Positions 28,478 through 38,791 of a stretch of DNA of 64,000 bases are shown one piece after another. Source of the stretch: Desulfovibrio legallii. GTDB taxonomy: Bacteria; Desulfobacterota; Desulfovibrionia; Desulfovibrionales; Desulfovibrionaceae. The notes beneath the pieces were generated by a model. That model was not told the origin of the DNA and made no database searches. It saw only the letters and a list, made by a program, of their open reading frames with translations. The first letter of the stretch is position 1, and each line of letters opens with the position of its first letter. Position numbers and translations under genes: made by a program. The stretch is taken from positions 60,329 to 124,328 of the forward strand of contig NZ_FNBX01000007.1 in NCBI RefSeq assembly GCF_900102485.1, given 5' to 3'.

Positions 28478-31153
28478 ATGCTCACCGCCAAAGAAATCCG
28501 CCGCCGTTACCTGGAGTTTTTTCACCGTCACCAGCACGCCATTGTGCCTTCCGGGCCCATCATCCCGCCCAACGACCCCACCCTGCTCTTCACCAACGCG
28601 GGCATGGTGCAGTTTAAAAAGCTCTTTCTGGGCGAGGAAAAGCGCGCCTACAGCCGCGCCACCACCTGTCAGAAGTGCCTGCGCGTTTCCGGCAAGCACA
28701 ACGACCTGGAAAATGTGGGCCGCACCGCGCGCCACCACACTTTTTTTGAGATGCTGGGCAATTTTTCCTTTGGCGACTACTTCAAGCGCGAGGCCATAAC
28801 CTGGGCCTGGGAATTTGTGACCAAAGAGCTGGGCCTGCCCAAAGAAAAGCTCTGGGTCACGGTCTACCGCGAGGACGACGAGGCCGCCGCCCTCTGGGCC
28901 GAGCTGGCCGGGCTGCCGGAAGAACGCATCGTGCGCATGGGCGAGAAGGACAACTTCTGGACCATGGGCGATACGGGCCCCTGCGGCCCTTGCTCCGAAA
29001 TCTATGTGGACCAGGGCGAAGCCATGGCCTGCGGCCCGGAGTGCGGCATCGGCAAGTGCGATTGCGACCGCTTCCTGGAAATCTGGAACCTGGTCTTCAC
29101 CCAGTTTGACCAGGCCGCCGACGGCACGCGCACGCCCCTGGCCCGGCCCAACATCGACACTGGCATGGGCCTGGAGCGCATGGCCGCCGTGGTGCAGGGC
29201 AAGCGCTCCAACTTTGATTGCGACCTCTTTCAGGAAATCATCCAGTACGCGGCGGGTCTTGCGGGCGTGACCTACAGCTACAGCGCCCCGGACGCCAACG
29301 ACGTGGATACGGCCCTGCGCGTCATTGCCGACCACAGCCGCGCCGCGGCCTTCCTCATCGCCGGGGGCGTCCTGCCTTCCAACGAAAGCCGCGGCTATGT
29401 GCTGCGCCGCCTTATCCGCCGGGCCCTGCGTTTCGCCACCCTCATGGGCGTGCACGAACCCTTCATGCACAAGGTGGCCCGCAAGGTCACGGAGGTCATG
29501 GGCGACGCCTACCCAGAGCTGGTGGAACACGCGGATTTCATCGCCCGCGCCGTATTCGAGGAGGAGCAGCGCTTTTCCCTTACCCTGCAAAAGGGCCTGG
29601 AACTGCTGGACGAAGAGCTGGGGGCCCTCAAGGCTGCGGGCCAGACCGTCATCCCCGGCGACTTCTGCTTCAGGCTCTACGATACTTACGGCTTCCCCCT
29701 GGACATTGTGACGGACGTGGCCGAAAAGCGCGGCTTTGCCGCCGACGCGGCGGGCTTTGAGACCCACATGGCCCAACAGCGCGCCCGCGCCCGCGAACAC
29801 CAGAAAAAAGGCGGCCTGCTGGGCCAGAGCAGCGCGGGGGCCAGCCCCTTCCAGCCTCTGCTGGATGCGGGCCTGAGCAGCGCCTTTGTGGGCTACGAAC
29901 GCCTGACGGCCCAAAGCCCCGTTACGGCCCTGCGCGACAGCGCGGGCGCGGCCGTGGAGGTGCTGGGCGAGGGCGAAACGGGCTATGTGGTCACGGAAAG
30001 CACGCCCTTCTACGGCGAAGGCGGCGGCCAGGCCGGGGACGCGGGCCGCCTGCGCAGCGCTTCGGGCGCGGCCGCGGTGCGCACGACCCTCAAGCCCGCG
30101 CCCGCCTTGCTGGTGCACGAAGTGCATGTGGATTCGGGCGAGCTGCGCCTAGGCGACACGGTGGAGCTGACCGTGGATGAAGACCGCCGCGCGGCCACAG
30201 CCCGCAACCACACCTGCACCCACCTCCTGCATGCGGCCCTGCGCCGGGTGCTGGGCAGCCACGTCAAGCAGGCCGGATCCCTGGTGGACGGCGCGCATCT
30301 GCGCTTCGACTTTTCCCACATCGCGGCCCTGAGCCCTGAGGAGCTGGCCGCCGTGGAGCGCCAGGTCAACCGCGCCATTATGGCGGATATGCCCGTCGCC
30401 ACCCAAGTTATGCCCGTGGCCGAAGCCATGGCCAGCGGGGCCATGGCCCTGTTCGGCGAAAAGTACGGTGATACCGTGCGTGTGCTCACTGTAGCTGCCC
30501 CAGGGGCCGACGAGCCCGAATCCGTGGAGTTGTGCGGCGGCACGCACCTGGCGCGCACGGGCCAGGCGGGCGCGTTCCTCATTGTTTCTGAAAGCGGCGT
30601 GGCCGCCGGGGTGCGGCGCATTGAGGCCGTTACCGGCTGGAACGCCTACGCCCGCGCCGTGGAGCAGCGGGCCGAGCTGGGCTCCCTGGCCGAGATGCTC
30701 AAGGCCCGCCCCGGCCAGCTGGCCGAGCGCGTGCAGGCCCTGCACGCCGAGATCAAAAAACTGCGCAAAGCCTCGGAAAAGGCCGCCCCCGCCACGGGCG
30801 CGGACCTGGCCGCCCAGGTCAAGGAAATCAACGGCCTGCGCCTGCTGGCCGCCCGCCTGGACGGCGTGCCCGTCAAGGCCCTGCGCGGCCTCATGGACGA
30901 CGTGCGCTCCCGCCTGCCGGAAAAGGCCGTGGCCTGCCTGGCCACGGTGGAGGACGGCAAGGTGGGCCTGCTCGTCTATGTTTCCAAAGACCTGCACAAC
31001 AGATTCACGGCCCCCGCCCTGATCAAGGAGGCGGCGGCCCCGTGCGGCGGTTCGGGCGGCGGCCGCCCGGACATGGCCCAGGCCGGCGGCACAAAGCCCG
31101 AAGGCCTGGAAGCCGCCTTCGCCCTGTTACACCAGCGCCTGCTGGACGCATAA
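28478..31153 (+). CDS. alaS: Alanyl-tRNA synthetase
   Basis: AlaS charges tRNA-Ala. The 891-residue protein has the class II catalytic core, with TNAGMVQFK and [19 protein letters not shown] early on. The editing domain carries the zinc-binding histidines in [16 protein letters not shown] and the Cys/His of [12 protein letters not shown]. The C-terminal domain ends in a glycine-rich stretch, [16 protein letters not shown]. The start is the ATG where the conserved [14 protein letters not shown] begins. ahbC follows after 13 bp, so the two are probably cotranscribed. Confidence 0.98.
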   Translation: MLTAKEIRRRYLEFFHRHQHAIVPSGPIIPPNDPTLLFTNAGMVQFKKLFLGEEKRAYSRATTCQKCLRVSGKHNDLENVGRTARHHTFFEMLGNFSFGDYFKREAITWAWEFVTKELGLPKEKLWVTVYREDDEAAALWAELAGLPEERIVRMGEKDNFWTMGDTGPCGPCSEIYVDQGEAMACGPECGIGKCDCDRFLEIWNLVFTQFDQAADGTRTPLARPNIDTGMGLERMAAVVQGKRSNFDCDLFQEIIQYAAGLAGVTYSYSAPDANDVDTALRVIADHSRAAAFLIAGGVLPSNESRGYVLRRLIRRALRFATLMGVHEPFMHKVARKVTEVMGDAYPELVEHADFIARAVFEEEQRFSLTLQKGLELLDEELGALKAAGQTVIPGDFCFRLYDTYGFPLDIVTDVAEKRGFAADAAGFETHMAQQRARAREHQKKGGLLGQSSAGASPFQPLLDAGLSSAFVGYERLTAQSPVTALRDSAGAAVEVLGEGETGYVVTESTPFYGEGGGQAGDAGRLRSASGAAAVRTTLKPAPALLVHEVHVDSGELRLGDTVELTVDEDRRAATARNHTCTHLLHAALRRVLGSHVKQAGSLVDGAHLRFDFSHIAALSPEELAAVERQVNRAIMADMPVATQVMPVAEAMASGAMALFGEKYGDTVRVLTVAAPGADEPESVELCGGTHLARTGQAGAFLIVSESGVAAGVRRIEAVTGWNAYARAVEQRAELGSLAEMLKARPGQLAERVQALHAEIKKLRKASEKAAPATGADLAAQVKEINGLRLLAARLDGVPVKALRGLMDDVRSRLPEKAVACLATVEDGKVGLLVYVSKDLHNRFTAPALIKEAAAPCGGSGGGRPDMAQAGGTKPEGLEAAFALLHQRLLDA

Positions 31154-31166
31154 GGACATATACGCC

Positions 31167-32348
31167 ATGATCGGCATCTCCAAACTTTACTGCGGCCAGG
31201 TGGAGCCTTCAGACGCCCTGCGCTACGGGCGGCAATCGGGCAAGCTGCCCTCCCACCTTCTGCAATTCTCCAAAGATAAGAAGCCCGTTGTGGTCTGGAA
31301 CATGACCCAGCGCTGCAACCTCAAGTGCGTGCACTGCTACGCCAAGGCCGTGCCCGTGGACGGCGAAGACCAGATCAGCACCGCTCAGGCCAAGGCCATG
31401 ATCGACGATCTGGCCGCCTACGGCGCGCCGGTCATGCTCTTTTCCGGCGGCGAACCCCTGGTGCGCAAAGACCTGGTGGAGCTGGCCAGCCACGCCACGG
31501 CCGCGGGCATGCGCGCGGTCATCTCCACCAACGGCACGCTCATCACCAAGGCCAAGGCCCGCGAGCTCAAGTCCGTGGGGCTCTCCTATGTGGGCGTCTC
31601 CCTGGACGGCATGGAGCCCGTGCACGACAAGTTCCGCGCCGTGCCCGGAGCCTTCAAAAAAGCCCTGGAGGGCATTGCCAACTGCCAGGCCGAGGGCCTC
31701 AAGGTGGGCCTGCGCTTTACCATCAACAAGCGCAATGTGGCCGAAATCCCCGGCATCTTCCGCCTCCTGCGCGAGCTGGAAGTGCCCCGGGCCTGTTTCT
31801 ACCACCTGGTCTATTCCGGCCGCGGCTCCGACCTCATCAAGGAAGACCTGGACCACAGCGAAACCCGCCAGGTGCTGGACCTGATCATGGACGAAACCCG
31901 CGCCCTGTTCGACGCGGGCAAGCCCAAAGAAATCCTCACCGTGGACAACCACGCCGACGGCCCCTACGTCTGGATGCGCCTCCAGCGGGAAGACCCCAAG
32001 CGGGCCGCAGAGGTCTTTGAGCTCCTGCAGTACAACGAAGGCAACAACTCCGGCCGGGGCATCGGCTGCATCTCCTGGGACGGCAAGGTCCACGCCGACC
32101 AGTTCTGGCGGCAGCACGTTTTCGGCAACGTGCTGGAGCGCCCTTTCTCCCAGATCTGGGACGACCCCTCCATTGAGTTGCTGCACCAGCTCAAGGACAA
32201 AAAATCCCACGTCAAGGGCCGCTGCGCCAGGTGCCGCTACCTCAACATCTGCGGCGGCAACTTCCGCGCCCGCGCCGAGGCCTTCTACGGCGACATCTGG
32301 GCCCAGGACCCCGCCTGTTATCTCACGGATGAAGAAATAGGGCTGTAA
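31167..32348 (+). CDS. ahbC: 12,18-didecarboxysiroheme deacetylase (radical SAM)
   Basis: AhbC removes the acetate side chains of 12,18-didecarboxysiroheme to give Fe-coproporphyrin III in the siroheme-dependent heme pathway. The 393-residue protein has the radical SAM motif CNLKCVHC, FSGGEPLV for SAM binding, and a C-terminal cysteine cluster (CARCRYLNICGG) for an auxiliary iron-sulfur centre. The N-terminus MIGISKLYCGQVEPSDALRYG and the length fit Desulfovibrio AhbC rather than AhbD. It follows alaS closely; a palindromic repeat comes after it. Confidence 0.92.
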   Translation: MIGISKLYCGQVEPSDALRYGRQSGKLPSHLLQFSKDKKPVVVWNMTQRCNLKCVHCYAKAVPVDGEDQISTAQAKAMIDDLAAYGAPVMLFSGGEPLVRKDLVELASHATAAGMRAVISTNGTLITKAKARELKSVGLSYVGVSLDGMEPVHDKFRAVPGAFKKALEGIANCQAEGLKVGLRFTINKRNVAEIPGIFRLLRELEVPRACFYHLVYSGRGSDLIKEDLDHSETRQVLDLIMDETRALFDAGKPKEILTVDNHADGPYVWMRLQREDPKRAAEVFELLQYNEGNNSGRGIGCISWDGKVHADQFWRQHVFGNVLERPFSQIWDDPSIELLHQLKDKKSHVKGRCARCRYLNICGGNFRARAEAFYGDIWAQDPACYLTDEEIGL

Positions 32349-32359
32349 AGAAGTTTCTG

Positions 32360-32456
32360 GTGGGGGGAAGGAGAACCTTTTGTTCACAAAAGATTCCCCC
32401 CCCCACCGCCCTTTCCTCTTCAAAAACTTTTCTCCCCTCCGGCAACGCGACAGGCG
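32360..32456 (-). repeat. Dispersed palindromic element, copy 3
   Basis: GTGGGGGGAAGG arm, loop TTCA between CTTTTG and CAAAAG, and a C-rich return arm to 32406. The family flank (CTTCAAAAACTTTTCTCCCC, then GGCAAC) follows to 32456, so the element is inverted relative to copies 1, 5 and 6. It fills the gap between ahbC and the phosphoesterase gene. Confidence 0.85.
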
Positions 32457-32501
32457 TATCCTGCCGGAGCGGCCCCCTTCCCCCTTCCCTGCGCAGGGCA
32501 T

Positions 32502-33638
32502 ATGATCCTCATCCACCTCTACGGCATACTGCTCTTCCTCTATGTGACCTTCCGGCTCATCCTGCCCGCGCCTTTGTCGCATGGGGGCAAGGCTCTGGCC
32601 GTCGCGCTTGTTTTTCTGGCCTCGCAGTTCCATCTTTGCATCCGCCTGCTGTTCGGCTCGCTCAGCTCGCCGGAGCTGCCTTACCCCCTGCTTCTGGGCC
32701 TGAGCTACGCCTTTGTGGCCCTGACCCTCATTTTTGCCCTGCTGCTGCTCCGCGACCTTGTTTTCCTGGGGCTGTTTCTTGCGCGCAGGCTCGCGCCGGC
32801 AACCAGGGTTCCCTTTTCGCCTGGCCGCAGGGCCGTGGTGCTCTCTGGCCTGGGGCTGACACTGGGCGCGTACGGCGTGAAACAAGGGCTCAAAACGCCG
32901 GAGGTCCGCACTACGGAAGTGCCGCTGCCGCGCCTGCCCGCAGCCCTGGACGGCCTTACGGTGGTGCAGCTGACCGATCTGCACGCCTCGGCCCTCTTGC
33001 CCGCGCCCCGCGTGGCGGCCATTGTGGCTGCCGTCAACGATCTGCGGCCAGATCTCATCCTCTGCACCGGCGATCTGGTGGACGGCAGCACGGAAAACCG
33101 CCGCGACGACGTGGCCCCCCTGGCGCGCTTACGCGCCCGCTACGGCGTCTACGCCTGCGAGGGCAACCACGAATACTACGCGGATTACGAGGGCTGGATG
33201 CGGCATTTCGCCGCATTGGGCCTGCCGCTGCTGCACAACGCCCACACGATTCTGGAGGTCAGGGGGCACCCTCTGGTCATCGCGGGCCTCAACGACCCCA
33301 TGGCCCCCCTCTTCGGCAGGCCCGGCCCGGACGTGGAAAAAGCCCTGGACGGCGCACCGGCCGGGGCCACAACTCTGCTTCTGGCCCACCAGCCCGTCTT
33401 TGCGCGCGGCAACGCCGCCTGCGGCGTTGACCTCCAGCTTTCCGGGCACGCCCACGGCGGGCAGATGCTGGGCTTGGACCAGATCGTGGCCGCCCGCAAC
33501 GACGGTTTTCTGCGCGGGCTTTACGAGCTGGAGGCCATGCGACTGTTTGTCAGCCCCGGCGCGGGCCTCTGGGCGGGCTTCCCCGTCCGCCTGGGCGTGC
33601 CCGCGGAGATCTCCCGCCTGGTGCTGCGCGCGGCATAG
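32502..33638 (+). CDS. Membrane-anchored metallophosphoesterase
   Basis: The 378-residue protein has about three or four N-terminal hydrophobic helices (to about residue 135) and a C-terminal calcineurin-like phosphoesterase domain. Metal ligands are clear: QLTDLHAS, CTGDLVD, GNHEYY, LAHQP and SGHAHGGQ. It resembles YkuE/YaeI-type enzymes, some of which act on lipid A precursors, lipids or cell-wall intermediates; the substrate here is unknown. It lies between ahbC and hemB but shows no link to heme chemistry. Confidence 0.87.
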   Translation: MILIHLYGILLFLYVTFRLILPAPLSHGGKALAVALVFLASQFHLCIRLLFGSLSSPELPYPLLLGLSYAFVALTLIFALLLLRDLVFLGLFLARRLAPATRVPFSPGRRAVVLSGLGLTLGAYGVKQGLKTPEVRTTEVPLPRLPAALDGLTVVQLTDLHASALLPAPRVAAIVAAVNDLRPDLILCTGDLVDGSTENRRDDVAPLARLRARYGVYACEGNHEYYADYEGWMRHFAALGLPLLHNAHTILEVRGHPLVIAGLNDPMAPLFGRPGPDVEKALDGAPAGATTLLLAHQPVFARGNAACGVDLQLSGHAHGGQMLGLDQIVAARNDGFLRGLYELEAMRLFVSPGAGLWAGFPVRLGVPAEISRLVLRAA

Positions 33639-33739
33639 GGCATTTTTAAGGCCAATATGCTCCGGACCATGGCAACCGGCCCTGCCCGCGCGGCATCCCC
33701 GCGCCCCAGGCGGGCAGACGCCGCGCCCGCCGGACGCCC

Positions 33740-33768
33740 TTGACAGGACCGCGCTCCGGCAGGACAAT
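33740..33768 (+). promoter_or_regulatory. Promoter of the hemB-ahbD operon
   Basis: A consensus TTGACA (33740-33745) is 17 bp from GACAAT (33763-33768), 67 bp before hemB. The same box sequences and spacing occur before the bcr-like gene. Confidence 0.75.
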
Positions 33769-33834
33769 ACGCCTATTTGAAAACCCCCGCACCGCGCTTG
33801 CGTTGCGGCCGCAGAACATAAAAGGATACACGCC

Positions 33835-34821
33835 ATGACCGCATTTCACAGGGGCCGCCGCCTGCGCTGGACCCCGGAGCTCCGTACCCTGGTCCGCGAG
33901 ACCCCGCCGCTGCTGGCCGAAGACCTGATCATGCCTTACTTTGTGGTGGAAACCGCCGACGCGGACTTTCGCAAAGAAATCCCCTCCATGCCCGGCCAGT
34001 GCCAGCTCAGCCTGCAGGAGCTGGAAAACCAGGTGGCCCGGGCCGTGGATACGGGCCTCCATGCCGTGATCCTGTTCGGCATTCCGGCCACCAAGGACGA
34101 GCAGGCCAGCGGCGCCTACGCCGAGGACGGCATTGTCCAGCGGGCCGTGCGTCTGCTTAAGCGGCGTTGGCCCAGCCTGCTGGTCATTACCGACGTCTGC
34201 CTCTGCGAATACATGAGCCACGGCCACTGCGGCGTGCTCATGCCCGACGGCGCGGTGCTCAACGACGCCACCCTGCCCCTGCTGGCCAAAACCGCCGTAA
34301 GCCACGCCGAGGCCGGAGCCGACATGGTGGCCCCCTCGGACATGATGGACGGCCGCGTGGCCGCCATCCGCCAGGCCCTGGACGACGGCGGCCTTACGGA
34401 AACGCCCATCCTTTCCTACGCCGTCAAGTACGCCTCGGCCTACTACGGCCCCTTCCGCGACGCGGCCGAGAGCACCCCGGCCTGCGGCGACCGCAAGTCT
34501 TACCAGATGGACCCGGCCAACGCCCGCGAAGCCCTTATCGAAGCCCTGGCCGACCTGGACGAAGGGGCCGACGCCCTCATCGTCAAGCCCGCCGGGCCGT
34601 ACAGCGATATCCTCCGCCTGGTGCGCGAGCACGTGAACGTGCCCCTCTGCGCCTACCAGGTCAGCGGCGAATACTCCCTCATCCGCGCCGCCGGGCTCAA
34701 CGGCTGGATCGACGAGCGCGCCGTTATGCTCGAATCCCTTACCGGGCTCAAGCGCGCGGGCGCGGATATGCTCATCACCTACTTCACCGAAACCCTGCTC
34801 AAGGAAAGGCTGGTCCGCTGA
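33835..34821 (+). CDS. hemB: Porphobilinogen synthase (5-aminolevulinate dehydratase)
   Basis: HemB condenses two molecules of 5-aminolevulinate to porphobilinogen, the common start of siroheme, heme and cobalamin synthesis. The 328-residue protein has both Schiff-base lysines (LSYAVKYAS and LIVKPAG) and the three-cysteine zinc site [14 protein letters not shown]. Its TGA overlaps the ATG of ahbD by one base, so the genes are translationally coupled. Confidence 0.97.
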   Translation: MTAFHRGRRLRWTPELRTLVRETPPLLAEDLIMPYFVVETADADFRKEIPSMPGQCQLSLQELENQVARAVDTGLHAVILFGIPATKDEQASGAYAEDGIVQRAVRLLKRRWPSLLVITDVCLCEYMSHGHCGVLMPDGAVLNDATLPLLAKTAVSHAEAGADMVAPSDMMDGRVAAIRQALDDGGLTETPILSYAVKYASAYYGPFRDAAESTPACGDRKSYQMDPANAREALIEALADLDEGADALIVKPAGPYSDILRLVREHVNVPLCAYQVSGEYSLIRAAGLNGWIDERAVMLESLTGLKRAGADMLITYFTETLLKERLVR

Positions 34822-36053
34822 TGTCCCACCACGCCACGCACCCCGGCGGATCCGCCCTGGGCGGCAACCCCGCCTGCGGCCTGCCCGACGCCGTGCCCGA
34901 CGCTGCGGCCCTCTCCGGCGGACAGGCGCGCAAAGGCCCTGAGGGGCATCCCGGCGGCAGGCCCCGCCCCGCCCTGCTCCCGGACGGCAGCCCCGTGTGC
35001 CGCCTTATCGCCTGGGAGGTCACCCGCTCCTGCAACCTGGCCTGTAAGCACTGCCGGGCCGAGGCCCATCCGGAGCCCTACCCCGGCGAGCTTTCCACAG
35101 CCGAGGCCAAGGCCCTGATCGACACCTTCCCCCAGGTGGGCCGCCCCATCATCATCTTCACCGGCGGCGACCCCATGATGCGGCCCGACGTTTACGAGCT
35201 GGTGGCCTACGCCCACGCCAAGGGCCTGCCCTGCGCCTTTTCGCCCAACGGCACCCTCATCACCCCGGAAACGGCGGCCAGCATCAAAGCCGCCGGCGTT
35301 AACCGCTGCTCCATCTCCATCGACGGACCGGACGCGGCCAGCCACGACAGCTTCCGCGGCGTGCCCGGCGCGTTTGCGGCCAGCCTGCGGGGCATAGAAT
35401 ACCTCAAGGCCGTGGGCGTGCCTTTCCAGATCAACACCACCGTCACCCGCAACAACCTCAGCAGCTTCAAAAAAATTTTCGAGCTCTGCGAACGCCTGGG
35501 GGCCGACGCCTGGCACATTTTTCTGCTGGTGCCCATGGGCCGCGCCTCCGGCCTGGCGGATCAGGTCATCACCGCCCAGGAATACGAAGACGTGCTGCAC
35601 TGGTTCTACGACTTCCGCAAGAGCACCAAAATGCACCTCAAAGCCACCTGCGCGCCGCACTACTACCGCATCATGCGCCAGCGCGCCCGGGAAGAAGGCC
35701 TGAGCGTCACGCCCGAAACCTTCGGCATGGACGCCCTCACCCGCGGCTGTCTGGGCGGCACGGGCTTCTGCTTCATCAGCCATGTGGGCCAGGTGCAGCC
35801 CTGCGGCTATCTGGAGCTCAATTGCGGCAACGTGCGCACAACGCCCTTCCCTGAAATCTGGCGCAGCAGCGAGTACTTCCTGCAATTCCGCGACCAGTCC
35901 TGCTACAAGGGCAAGTGCGGCGCGTGCGAATACCACAAGGTCTGCGGCGGCTGCCGCGCCCGCGCCTACAGCATGGATAACGACCACCTGGGCGAAGAGC
36001 CCCTCTGCACCTACATCCCGGCCAAACTGCGACCCAAGGGAGAACAGCCATGA
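34821..36053 (+). CDS. ahbD: Fe-coproporphyrin III oxidative decarboxylase, heme b synthase (radical SAM)
   Basis: AhbD converts two propionates of Fe-coproporphyrin III to vinyl groups, the last step of the siroheme-dependent heme pathway. The 410-residue protein has a variable Gly/Pro-rich N-terminal stretch (about 1-55), the radical SAM motif CNLACKHC after AWEVTRS, FTGGDPM for SAM, and LLVPMGRASGL, a segment typical of AhbD. C-terminal cysteines (CGYLELNCG, CGACEYHKVCGGC) hold a second cluster. It overlaps hemB by 1 bp and the next gene by 4 bp. Confidence 0.92.
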   Translation: MSHHATHPGGSALGGNPACGLPDAVPDAAALSGGQARKGPEGHPGGRPRPALLPDGSPVCRLIAWEVTRSCNLACKHCRAEAHPEPYPGELSTAEAKALIDTFPQVGRPIIIFTGGDPMMRPDVYELVAYAHAKGLPCAFSPNGTLITPETAASIKAAGVNRCSISIDGPDAASHDSFRGVPGAFAASLRGIEYLKAVGVPFQINTTVTRNNLSSFKKIFELCERLGADAWHIFLLVPMGRASGLADQVITAQEYEDVLHWFYDFRKSTKMHLKATCAPHYYRIMRQRAREEGLSVTPETFGMDALTRGCLGGTGFCFISHVGQVQPCGYLELNCGNVRTTPFPEIWRSSEYFLQFRDQSCYKGKCGACEYHKVCGGCRARAYSMDNDHLGEEPLCTYIPAKLRPKGEQP

Positions 36054-36568
36054 CCCAGGCCCGCGCCTCCGCCGCCCCCGACGCTTCCGCGCCCCAGGAG
36101 CCCCTGGACCGCACGGACCGCCAGCTGCTCAACATCATCCAGACCGCCTTCCCCCTGGCCCCCCGCCCCTACGCCGTGCTGGGCGAACAACTGGGCATCA
36201 GCGAGCAGGAAGCCTTTGAACGGGTGCGCGCCCTCAAGGCCCGCAACATCATCCGCCGCCTGGGGGCCAACTTCCAATCCGCCAAGCTGGGCTACGTTTC
36301 CACCCTCTGCGCGGCCAAAGTTCCCGAGGCGAAAATGGCGGCCTTTGTCGCGCGCGTTAATGCCGAGCCGGGCGTCACCCACAATTACCAACGCGAACAC
36401 GCCTACAATATCTGGTTCACCCTCATCAGCCCCTCGCGGGAAGAGGCGCAGAGCACCCTGGACGCCATCAGCCGGGATACGGGCATCGGCATCCTCAACT
36501 TGCCCGCCACCAAACTGTTCAAAATCCGGGTGGACTTCCGCATGGACAACCCGGCGGACGAGGCGTAA
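36050..36568 (+). CDS. Siroheme decarboxylase subunit, AhbA/AhbB family
   Basis: AhbA and AhbB together decarboxylate siroheme to 12,18-didecarboxysiroheme. They have the fold of Lrp/AsnC regulators, and this 172-residue protein shows it: a winged helix (about 20-75, LDRTDRQLLNIIQTAFPL, EAFERVRALKARNIIRRLG) and a ferredoxin-like domain with THNYQREHAYNIWFTL, which carries the His/Tyr/Trp residues near the substrate. The ATG overlaps ahbD. I cannot safely say whether it is A or B. The partner subunit is not in this window. Confidence 0.85.
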   Translation: MTQARASAAPDASAPQEPLDRTDRQLLNIIQTAFPLAPRPYAVLGEQLGISEQEAFERVRALKARNIIRRLGANFQSAKLGYVSTLCAAKVPEAKMAAFVARVNAEPGVTHNYQREHAYNIWFTLISPSREEAQSTLDAISRDTGIGILNLPATKLFKIRVDFRMDNPADEA

Positions 36569-36638
36569 AAATCCCCCTCGCAGGCCGCCTGGCGGGCTGC
36601 GGCCCCTGCCGTAGCCCGGCCCCGCCCCTAAAACGTTT

Positions 36639-36656
36639 CGCCGTTGCACAACGGCG
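36639..36656. repeat. Inverted repeat between the ahb and dacA genes
   Basis: CGCCGTTG-CA-CAACGGCG is a perfect 8-bp inverted repeat. No T-run follows, so it could be an operator or a weak hairpin. It lies 70 bp past the siroheme decarboxylase gene. Confidence 0.4.
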
Positions 36657-36817
36657 CACTTGCCTTTGCCCGCTTTCTCGCGTACAGGGCAATAAATTGT
36701 CTACTGTTTTTCTAGATTAAGAACATCCCCGCCCCGCCGCCGTCGCGCAGGACCAGGCCCCAGCCGCATGGCCCCATGCGCCGCCGCACGAACCCGGAGC
36801 GAACCGAGGGTATGCGC

Positions 36818-37957
36818 ATGAACAAAGTGCCTTTTGCCGCCGCACGCGGCCGCGCCCCGCGCGCCGCAGTCCTGGCCCTGAGCTGCCTGTGCTGGCTGCT
36901 GGTCGGGCTTGCCGCCGTGGGCCGCGCCGCGCCGCCTGTGCCCGAACACGGCGCAGTGGCGGTCTGCTCCGCCATCCTCTACGATCTGGATCAGGACGCC
37001 ATTCTTTTTGAGCAGAACGCCGATGTGCCCATCCCCCCGGCCTCCCTCACCAAGGTGCTTTCCATGTTCCTGGCCCTGGACCAGATTCGCGCCGGGCTCG
37101 CCAGCCTGAACAGCCCCGTGACCGTCAGCCGCCTGGCCGCACGCACCGGCGGCTCGCGCATGGGCCTGCGCCAGCGCGAACAGCTCACCCTGGAACAGCT
37201 CCTCACCGGCATGGCCGTGTCCTCCGGCAACGACGCCAGCACCGCTGTGGCCGAATTCGTGGGCGGCTCCGTGCCCGCCTTCGTCAACATGATGAACGCC
37301 AAGGCCCGCAGCCTGGGCATGCGGGACAGCGTCTTCCGCAATCCCCACGGCCTGCCCGCCCGCGGGCAGGTGACCACCGCCCGCGACATGCTGGCCCTTG
37401 CCCGCGCCTACCTGCGCACCTATCCGGAAGCTCTGCGCTTCCACAGCACCCATGTGCTCAACCACCGGGGCAGCGTCACCTGGAACCGCAACCCCCTCCT
37501 GGGCCAGTACCCCGGCGCGGACGGCCTCAAAACCGGCTGGACCAACGCCTCCGGCTACAATCTCATCTTTACCGCCACCCAGGGCAACCGCCGCCTCCTG
37601 GCCGTGATCATGGGCGCGCCAGACTCCCGCACCCGCAGCGTGGAAGCCTTCCGCCTGCTGGACGCGGGCTTCAAAGTCTGCGCCAACCAGGCCGTCTCCG
37701 TGGCCGCCGCCCTGGATGCCCTGCCCCCCAACGCCTACCGGCCCGATCCGCACCTCCTGGCCCGCGAGGCCAGCCGCCTCTACGCCGGCGCAGACCAGAC
37801 CCCGCGCAAACAACAGGTGCGCAAGGCCGCCCGCCAGCAGGATAAACACCTCAAAGCCGCCAAAACCAAAAAGGCCGCCGGCCAGAAAGCCGCCCGCCAC
37901 AAACGCGCCGACGGCCAGGCCGCCCGCCGCGTTGCCGCAGCTAACCAAGCAAGTTAA
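36818..37957 (+). CDS. D-alanyl-D-alanine carboxypeptidase, PBP5/DacA type
   Basis: This low-molecular-weight penicillin-binding protein trims the terminal D-Ala from peptidoglycan stem peptides in the periplasm. The 379-residue product has a signal peptide (about 1-36), active-site SLTK, SGN and KTG motifs, and an unusual Lys/Ala-rich C-terminal tail (about 325-379) in place of the PBP5 stalk and amphipathic anchor. I chose the ATG at 36818, eight bases after GAGGG; ATG 36812 and 36776 are alternatives. It is followed by palindromic and mosaic repeats. Confidence 0.9.
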   Translation: MNKVPFAAARGRAPRAAVLALSCLCWLLVGLAAVGRAAPPVPEHGAVAVCSAILYDLDQDAILFEQNADVPIPPASLTKVLSMFLALDQIRAGLASLNSPVTVSRLAARTGGSRMGLRQREQLTLEQLLTGMAVSSGNDASTAVAEFVGGSVPAFVNMMNAKARSLGMRDSVFRNPHGLPARGQVTTARDMLALARAYLRTYPEALRFHSTHVLNHRGSVTWNRNPLLGQYPGADGLKTGWTNASGYNLIFTATQGNRRLLAVIMGAPDSRTRSVEAFRLLDAGFKVCANQAVSVAAALDALPPNAYRPDPHLLAREASRLYAGADQTPRKQQVRKAARQQDKHLKAAKTKKAAGQKAARHKRADGQAARRVAAANQAS

Positions 37958-37979
37958 AAGGATTTGGGGGAATATTTTT

Positions 37980-38071
37980 GTGGGGGGAAGGGGGGACTTT
38001 TGTGTACAAAAGTCCCCCCTTCCCCCCACGCCCCCCATCCCCTTCAAAAAACTTTTCTCCCCTCAGGCAAC
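37980..38071 (-). repeat. Dispersed palindromic element, copy 4 (perfect)
   Basis: A perfect 23-bp stem (37980-38002 with 38007-38029) on a 4-nt loop, TGTA. The family flank (CCCATCCCCTTCAAAAAAC, then CTCAGGCAAC) follows to 38071. Inverted relative to copies 1, 5 and 6. Confidence 0.92.
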
Positions 38072-38348
38072 ACGCAGAACGCACCCAGGCTGAACGGCTG
38101 CACGCTTCTCACGGCAGTACACCTTCCGGCTGGGGCGTCCAGGGCGGCGGGACGCTGCGGATTTTGGCCGCCGCGCTCTTGGCATGGGCATCCGGAAGAA
38201 CGGCGGCAAGGGCCTCTGGCAAGGGCCTCTGGCAAGGGCAACGGCAGCGACGGCAAGGGCAACGGCAAGGGCATCCGGGGCGGCGGGACGCTGCGGATTT
38301 TGGTCCCTGGCAAGGAAGCGGCCCCGCCCGGACGGGGATAGTACTCTT

Positions 38349-38374
38349 AGGGCATTTCAACTTTGAAATGCCCT
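38349..38374. repeat. Perfect 12-bp inverted repeat
   Basis: AGGGCATTTCAA, two bases, TTGAAATGCCCT. It interrupts the mosaic and has no T-run. A second inverted repeat, TTGAGAA/TTCTCAA, lies at 38462-38481. Confidence 0.7.
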
Positions 38375-38659
38375 GGCGGCTGCGTGAGCAGACGCCCGCT
38401 GTGGAGGCGTAAGCGCAATTTATTTGCGCTGTTAAGCGCCGAAACAAGCGTGCCTTAAACGTTGAGAATGCCTGTTCTCAAAGGTAATCTGCTTCAGGTA
38501 CAGACCCGGCCGGAAAGGGGCCGCTGACGCCGCTGGCCGCAAGGCCGCCGCGCTCTTGGCAAGGGCATCCGGAAGAACGGCGGCAAGGGCCTCTGGCAAG
38601 GGCGACGGCAGCGACGGCAAGGGCCTCTGGCAAGGGCCTCTGGCAAGGGCGACGGCAGC

Positions 38660-38791
38660 GACGGCAAGGGCAACGGCAAGGGCATCCGGCAGCGACGGCA
38701 AGGGCAACGGCAAGGGCATCCGGCAGCGACGGCAAGGGCAACGGCAAGGGCATCCGGCAGCGACGGCAAGGGCAACGGCAAGGGCATCCGG
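38660..38791. repeat. 34-bp tandem array
   Basis: Four head-to-tail copies start at 38660, 38694, 38728 and 38762; the last is cut short where the next mosaic block begins. Each starts GACGGCAAGGGCAACGGC. The unit length is not a multiple of three, so no frame can be kept across it. Confidence 0.92.
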
